A stretch of 15,706 bases of DNA from an uncultured Gammaproteobacteria bacterium (GTDB lineage: Bacteria > Pseudomonadota > Gammaproteobacteria > GCA-2729495): the NCBI GenBank assembly GCA_947258805.1, contig CAMYJV010000071.1, positions 8,116 through 23,821 on the forward strand. Direction: 5' to 3'. Under the pieces are notes generated by a model. The model had not been told where the DNA came from, did no database searches, and was given only the letters and a program-made list of their open reading frames with translations. Position 1 is the first letter of the stretch. Every line of letters begins with the position of its first letter. The position numbers and the translations under genes were made by a program. This document shows positions 13,212 through 15,706 of the stretch, piece after piece.

Positions 13212-14101
13212 CCGCCTTCCTCCCAGTTCGCGATGCGTTGCAGGGCGGCCGCCCCGCCCGCCGTTTCCAGGTATTCCTGCTGGTTCGCCGGGCGGAGAAC
13301 GTGGCGGTCGATGAAGTCTTTGGCCTGGGCGTCATCCCTGGCGACTTCGGTCCAGCGTCGGTGAAACACGGCGTCGTAAGCGTAGCTCGGAAAGAACGAC
13401 GTGGGATGCGCGCCGTACGGCACTTCGACCACCGCGTCGACGATGAAGCCGGGCAGGATCGTGCGATCCGGATTCCGCCGAAGCACGTCGGTGTCGACGA
13501 TTTCTTCAACGGTCACAAGCACCCGCCGGGCGGCTTTCGGCATGATTGCGATGTCCGGCCAGATGGCAGTTGGCTCGTACTGGATATTGCCAAAGCGGTC
13601 GGCCCGGTGCGCATGCACCAGCGCCACGTCCGGCACCAGCGCGCGACAGGCCAGCACCGCATCGCCGCCGAAAGGATCTTCGATGAGCTGCAGATTGTCC
13701 GGATTCAGCGCGATCAGGTCCGTGCCGATGGCACCGCGCGTCGTCAGGAAGGGCAGGTTGCGGGCGCCGGCGCCGAGCCTCGCGTTCAGCAACGACTCGG
13801 ACAATTCCTCGACCCGGATCCGGCCGCCCTCGACGGCCCGGCGATACTGCTGGCAGAGACCGAACTGCTCCATCGTCACCGCGGCGCCGACCAGCCGATC
13901 AATCACGCCGGCGGTCGCAAGCCAGTCCACTGCCATGCCGCCCACCAGCACCACCAGCCCAAGGCCACTCTTTTTCTGCCGGATCAATTCTCGCACCAGG
14001 GCCATCGGTGCGGCCTGCGTGGCCATGTTCTGCAGCGCGACCACATCACCGTCTTTGACCATGGCAACGGCCTGCCTGAGGGTCGTGACCTTGTCTTTCA
14101 T
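13208..14101 (-). CDS. CoA-transferase-fold alpha subunit, IpdA-like
   Basis: A 297-residue class I CoA-transferase-family alpha subunit paired with the next gene. It begins LRQAVAMVKDGDVVALQ (8-24), with APMALVRELIRQ (31-42), VVLVGGMAVDWLATAGVID (50-68), the LLNARLGAGARNLPFLTTRGAIGTD region (104-128), the LVHAHRADRFGN strand (161-172) and FIVDAVVEVPYGAHPTS (219-235). In a recalled alignment Glu102 (SES, 101-103) matches the position of a Glu in mycobacterial IpdA believed to be catalytic. It lies between the SDR (ATGA overlap at 14098-14101) and the beta subunit (TTGA overlap at 13208-13211), making a three-gene coupled operon. Ring-opening hydrolysis of a cyclic diketo-CoA intermediate is the favoured role, by analogy with IpdAB/ScdL1L2; classical CoA transfer cannot be excluded. 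Confidence 0.88.
   Translation of the reverse strand: MKDKVTTLRQAVAMVKDGDVVALQNMATQAAPMALVRELIRQKKSGLGLVVLVGGMAVDWLATAGVIDRLVGAAVTMEQFGLCQQYRRAVEGGRIRVEELSESLLNARLGAGARNLPFLTTRGAIGTDLIALNPDNLQLIEDPFGGDAVLACRALVPDVALVHAHRADRFGNIQYEPTAIWPDIAIMPKAARRVLVTVEEIVDTDVLRRNPDRTILPGFIVDAVVEVPYGAHPTSFFPSYAYDAVFHRRWTEVARDDAQAKDFIDRHVLRPANQQEYLETAGGAAALQRIANWEEGG
13218..13224 (-). promoter_or_regulatory. Ribosome binding site for the TTG start of the beta subunit
   Basis: The minus strand reads GGGAGGA 7 nt before TTG 13211, inside the last codons of the alpha subunit. This strong Shine-Dalgarno supports the unusual TTG start over the internal ATG about 20 codons downstream. Confidence 0.65.
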
Positions 14102-14889
14102 CGCACCATGAAGGACCCGTTCTGGGGCAGCAGCGCACCGCCGTCAACGACAATGGTCTGCCCGGTCACGTAGGCGGCATCCTCACTCGCGAGATACAAC
14201 ATCGCCTTGGCGATTTCGTCGGGCTCGCCCCAGCGTTTCAGCGGCACGTACTGGGCCATCAGGTCCCGTCGGCGTTCCGACAGCGCTTTCTCTGTGCCTT
14301 CGGTCAGAACCAGGCCCGGCTCCACACCGTTCACGGTAATCTTGTGCGGGGCCAGCTCGAAGGCCGCCGCGCGGATGAAGCCGTTGATCCCGCCCTTCGA
14401 CGCCGCGTAGTGAGAAGAACCCGGCACTGCGGTGTGGTTGCCCTGCACGGACGACGTGAACAGGATCCGCCCGCCCTGCTGCGCTTTCATGCTGGGAACG
14501 CAGGCCCGAGTCAAACGAAAGGCGCCAGTAAGATTCACGTCGATGACCTGCTGCCACGCGCTGTCGTCCATGCCTTCCAGCGGGTTGTAGGGGAATATGC
14601 CCGCGTTGTGGACCAGGATGTCGATGTGACCAAAGGCTTCGACACTCGAATCTACCAGCGCCTGCACGCCGTCCGCGGTGCCGATATCCGCTGTAATGCC
14701 GTGCGCCACGCCACCGGCTTTCTCGATGGCCGCAACAACTGCATTGACGTGTTCGTGTGTGCGGGCGTTGACGATCACCCGGGCGCCTTCCTGCGCAAAC
14801 AGCCTGGCCACCGATTCGCCAATGCCACGACCGGCGCCGGTCACGACCGAAACTTTGCCGGCCAGACGCCCGTTGTTGTTTTTGTTCAT
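14098..14889 (-). CDS. Short-chain dehydrogenase/reductase (classical SDR)
   Basis: A complete 263-residue classical SDR. The cofactor motif TGAGRGIG is at 17-24, HNAG at 94-97 (His in place of the first Asn), the active-site Ser in FTSSVQG (144-150), Tyr161 and Lys165 in YAASK, and VVDGG at 247-251. NART after the second strand, with no acidic residue, suggests NADP. It is the first gene of the right-hand minus operon and is coupled by ATGA to the IpdA-like subunit, so it probably feeds the ring-opening step, for example by forming the ketone that is hydrolysed. Start at ATG 14889 with an AGG about 10 nt upstream. The substrate is unassigned. Confidence 0.92.
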   Translation of the reverse strand: MNKNNNGRLAGKVSVVTGAGRGIGESVARLFAQEGARVIVNARTHEHVNAVVAAIEKAGGVAHGITADIGTADGVQALVDSSVEAFGHIDILVHNAGIFPYNPLEGMDDSAWQQVIDVNLTGAFRLTRACVPSMKAQQGGRILFTSSVQGNHTAVPGSSHYAASKGGINGFIRAAAFELAPHKITVNGVEPGLVLTEGTEKALSERRRDLMAQYVPLKRWGEPDEIAKAMLYLASEDAAYVTGQTIVVDGGALLPQNGSFMVR

Positions 14890-14933
14890 ACCGCTATACC
14901 TGCCAGCATCGCCTCTGGTTTACGCTATCCCCC
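14890..14933. promoter_or_regulatory. Compact 44-bp divergent spacer
   Basis: The whole gap between the SDR and the amidohydrolase starts. It holds two near-copies of an element, CGCTATACC (14892-14900) and CGCTATCCC (14923-14931), 31 bp apart in the same direction. No Shine-Dalgarno precedes ATG 14934 (CTATCCCCC abuts it), which suggests leaderless or weak initiation. Promoters must overlap or extend into the coding regions. No convincing -35/-10 pair was found. Confidence 0.35.
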
Positions 14934-15706
14934 ATGATTAATCAAACCAGCGCGGCAGCGACGGAGACCGCCATCGATCCGGAGTTCGCCATCTGCGATC
15001 CGCACCATCACCTGTGGGACTACCCTGACAGTCGCTACCTGGTCGACGAGTTCCTGGGCGACCTTGCAGGCGGCCACCGCGTCGACTGCACCGTGCACGT
15101 GGAGTGCCGGCACGGCTGGCGCACGGACGGACCGGAAAGCCTGCGCCCCGTCGGTGAAACGGAGTACGTAGCGGAACTGACCGCGGCCAACCAGGGCGAT
15201 GACGGCACCCGGGTAGCCGCAGGCATCGTGGCATTTGCAGACCTCACCCTGGGCGCAGACGTGCGCGCCGTGCTGCAGGCTCAACTCGCGGCCAGCGACC
15301 GGGTGCGCGGCATTCGCTACCTCAGCGCGTGGGATGCCAGCGACAAGGTACACAACTCACAGACGAAGCCGACGCAACACCTGCTGCTCGACGTCGATTT
15401 CCAGGCCGGTTTCGCCGAGCTGCGGGAACTCGGCCTGGTGTTCGATGCCTGGGTCTACCATCCGCAGATTCCGGACGTCACGCTGCTTGCCAGGGCTTTC
15501 CCGGAGCAGACCATCGTGTTGAATCACGTGGGCGGACCGTTGGGCATCGGGCCCTACAAAGACCGACGCAGTGAAGTGTTCGAGGTTTGGCGGCCAGCTA
15601 TCGAGGAACTGGCGACTTGTCCGAACGTCCAGGTGAAGCTCGGCGGGCTGGCGATGTCCGTGGCCGGCTTCGGATGGCACAAATGCGAGGTACCGCCGAC
15701 TTCGGC
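14934..15706 (+). CDS. Amidohydrolase-2 family (LigI/COG3618-like), C-terminus cut by window edge
   Basis: The first 257 residues of a TIM-barrel metal-dependent hydrolase; the frame is open at the right edge. It has the N-terminal ICDPHHHLWDY motif with the HxH pair His24/His26 (a third His25 lies between), VHVE after the second strand (54-57), GIRYLSAW (126-133), His176 in the VYHP strand and NHVGGP (197-202), all typical of the 2-pyrone-4,6-dicarboxylate lactonase/COG3618 group. Members hydrolyse lactones or C-C bonds, or decarboxylate. Transcribed divergently from the SDR-IpdAB-like operon, so it probably acts on the same pathway, perhaps on a lactone or ring-opened acid. Start at ATG 14934 because conserved sequence follows at once; there is no clear ribosome binding site. 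Confidence 0.85.
   Translation, partial: MINQTSAAATETAIDPEFAICDPHHHLWDYPDSRYLVDEFLGDLAGGHRVDCTVHVECRHGWRTDGPESLRPVGETEYVAELTAANQGDDGTRVAAGIVAFADLTLGADVRAVLQAQLAASDRVRGIRYLSAWDASDKVHNSQTKPTQHLLLDVDFQAGFAELRELGLVFDAWVYHPQIPDVTLLARAFPEQTIVLNHVGGPLGIGPYKDRRSEVFEVWRPAIEELATCPNVQVKLGGLAMSVAGFGWHKCEVPPTS

Overview
The window is GC-rich, densely coding DNA from a Gram-negative bacterium. A TonB-dependent outer-membrane receptor, a twin-arginine/lipobox leader and tightly overlapping catabolic operons point to a proteobacterium, most likely gammaproteobacterial or sphingomonad-like. The lineage cannot be fixed from the sequence alone. No tRNA, rRNA, insertion sequence, phage gene or CRISPR array was seen. 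Almost every gene belongs to a family that handles CoA esters or cyclic ketones, so this is a catabolic cluster. The combination of families most resembles degradation of steroids, bile acids or another polycyclic alicyclic/terpenoid compound.

Layout. (A) A minus-strand operon runs leftward from a divergent control region at 6423-6605: TonB-dependent receptor, N-terminally short acyl-CoA synthetase, Tat/lipobox flavoprotein of the 3-ketosteroid dehydrogenase/fumarate reductase superfamily, SnoaL/NTF2-like protein, and an SDR cut by the left window edge. (B) A plus-strand operon runs rightward from the same region: BadI/MenB-like crotonase, acyl-CoA dehydrogenase, SDR, TetR regulator, two MaoC-type half-hydratases, a thiolase-fold (Ltp2-like) protein and a DUF35 zinc-ribbon/OB protein. 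(C) A second minus-strand operon (14889 to 12387) holds an SDR and two class I CoA-transferase-fold subunits that resemble IpdA/IpdB. It converges on operon B with only 5 bp between the stop codons. (D) Diverging from C is an amidohydrolase-2 (LigI/COG3618-like) gene cut by the right edge.

Proposed logic (inference). The receptor imports the substrate, and the periplasmic-looking flavoprotein, the SnoaL-like protein and SDRs oxidise, dehydrate or rearrange rings. The synthetase makes a CoA ester. The acyl-CoA dehydrogenase, split MaoC hydratase and Ltp2-like/DUF35 pair would remove a side chain by a retro-aldol route. The BadI-like crotonase and the IpdAB-like pair would hydrolytically open rings. 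The TetR protein is a likely local repressor, and a nested inverted repeat over the predicted receptor promoter (6475-6509) is the best operator candidate. The actual substrate is not determined by the sequence.
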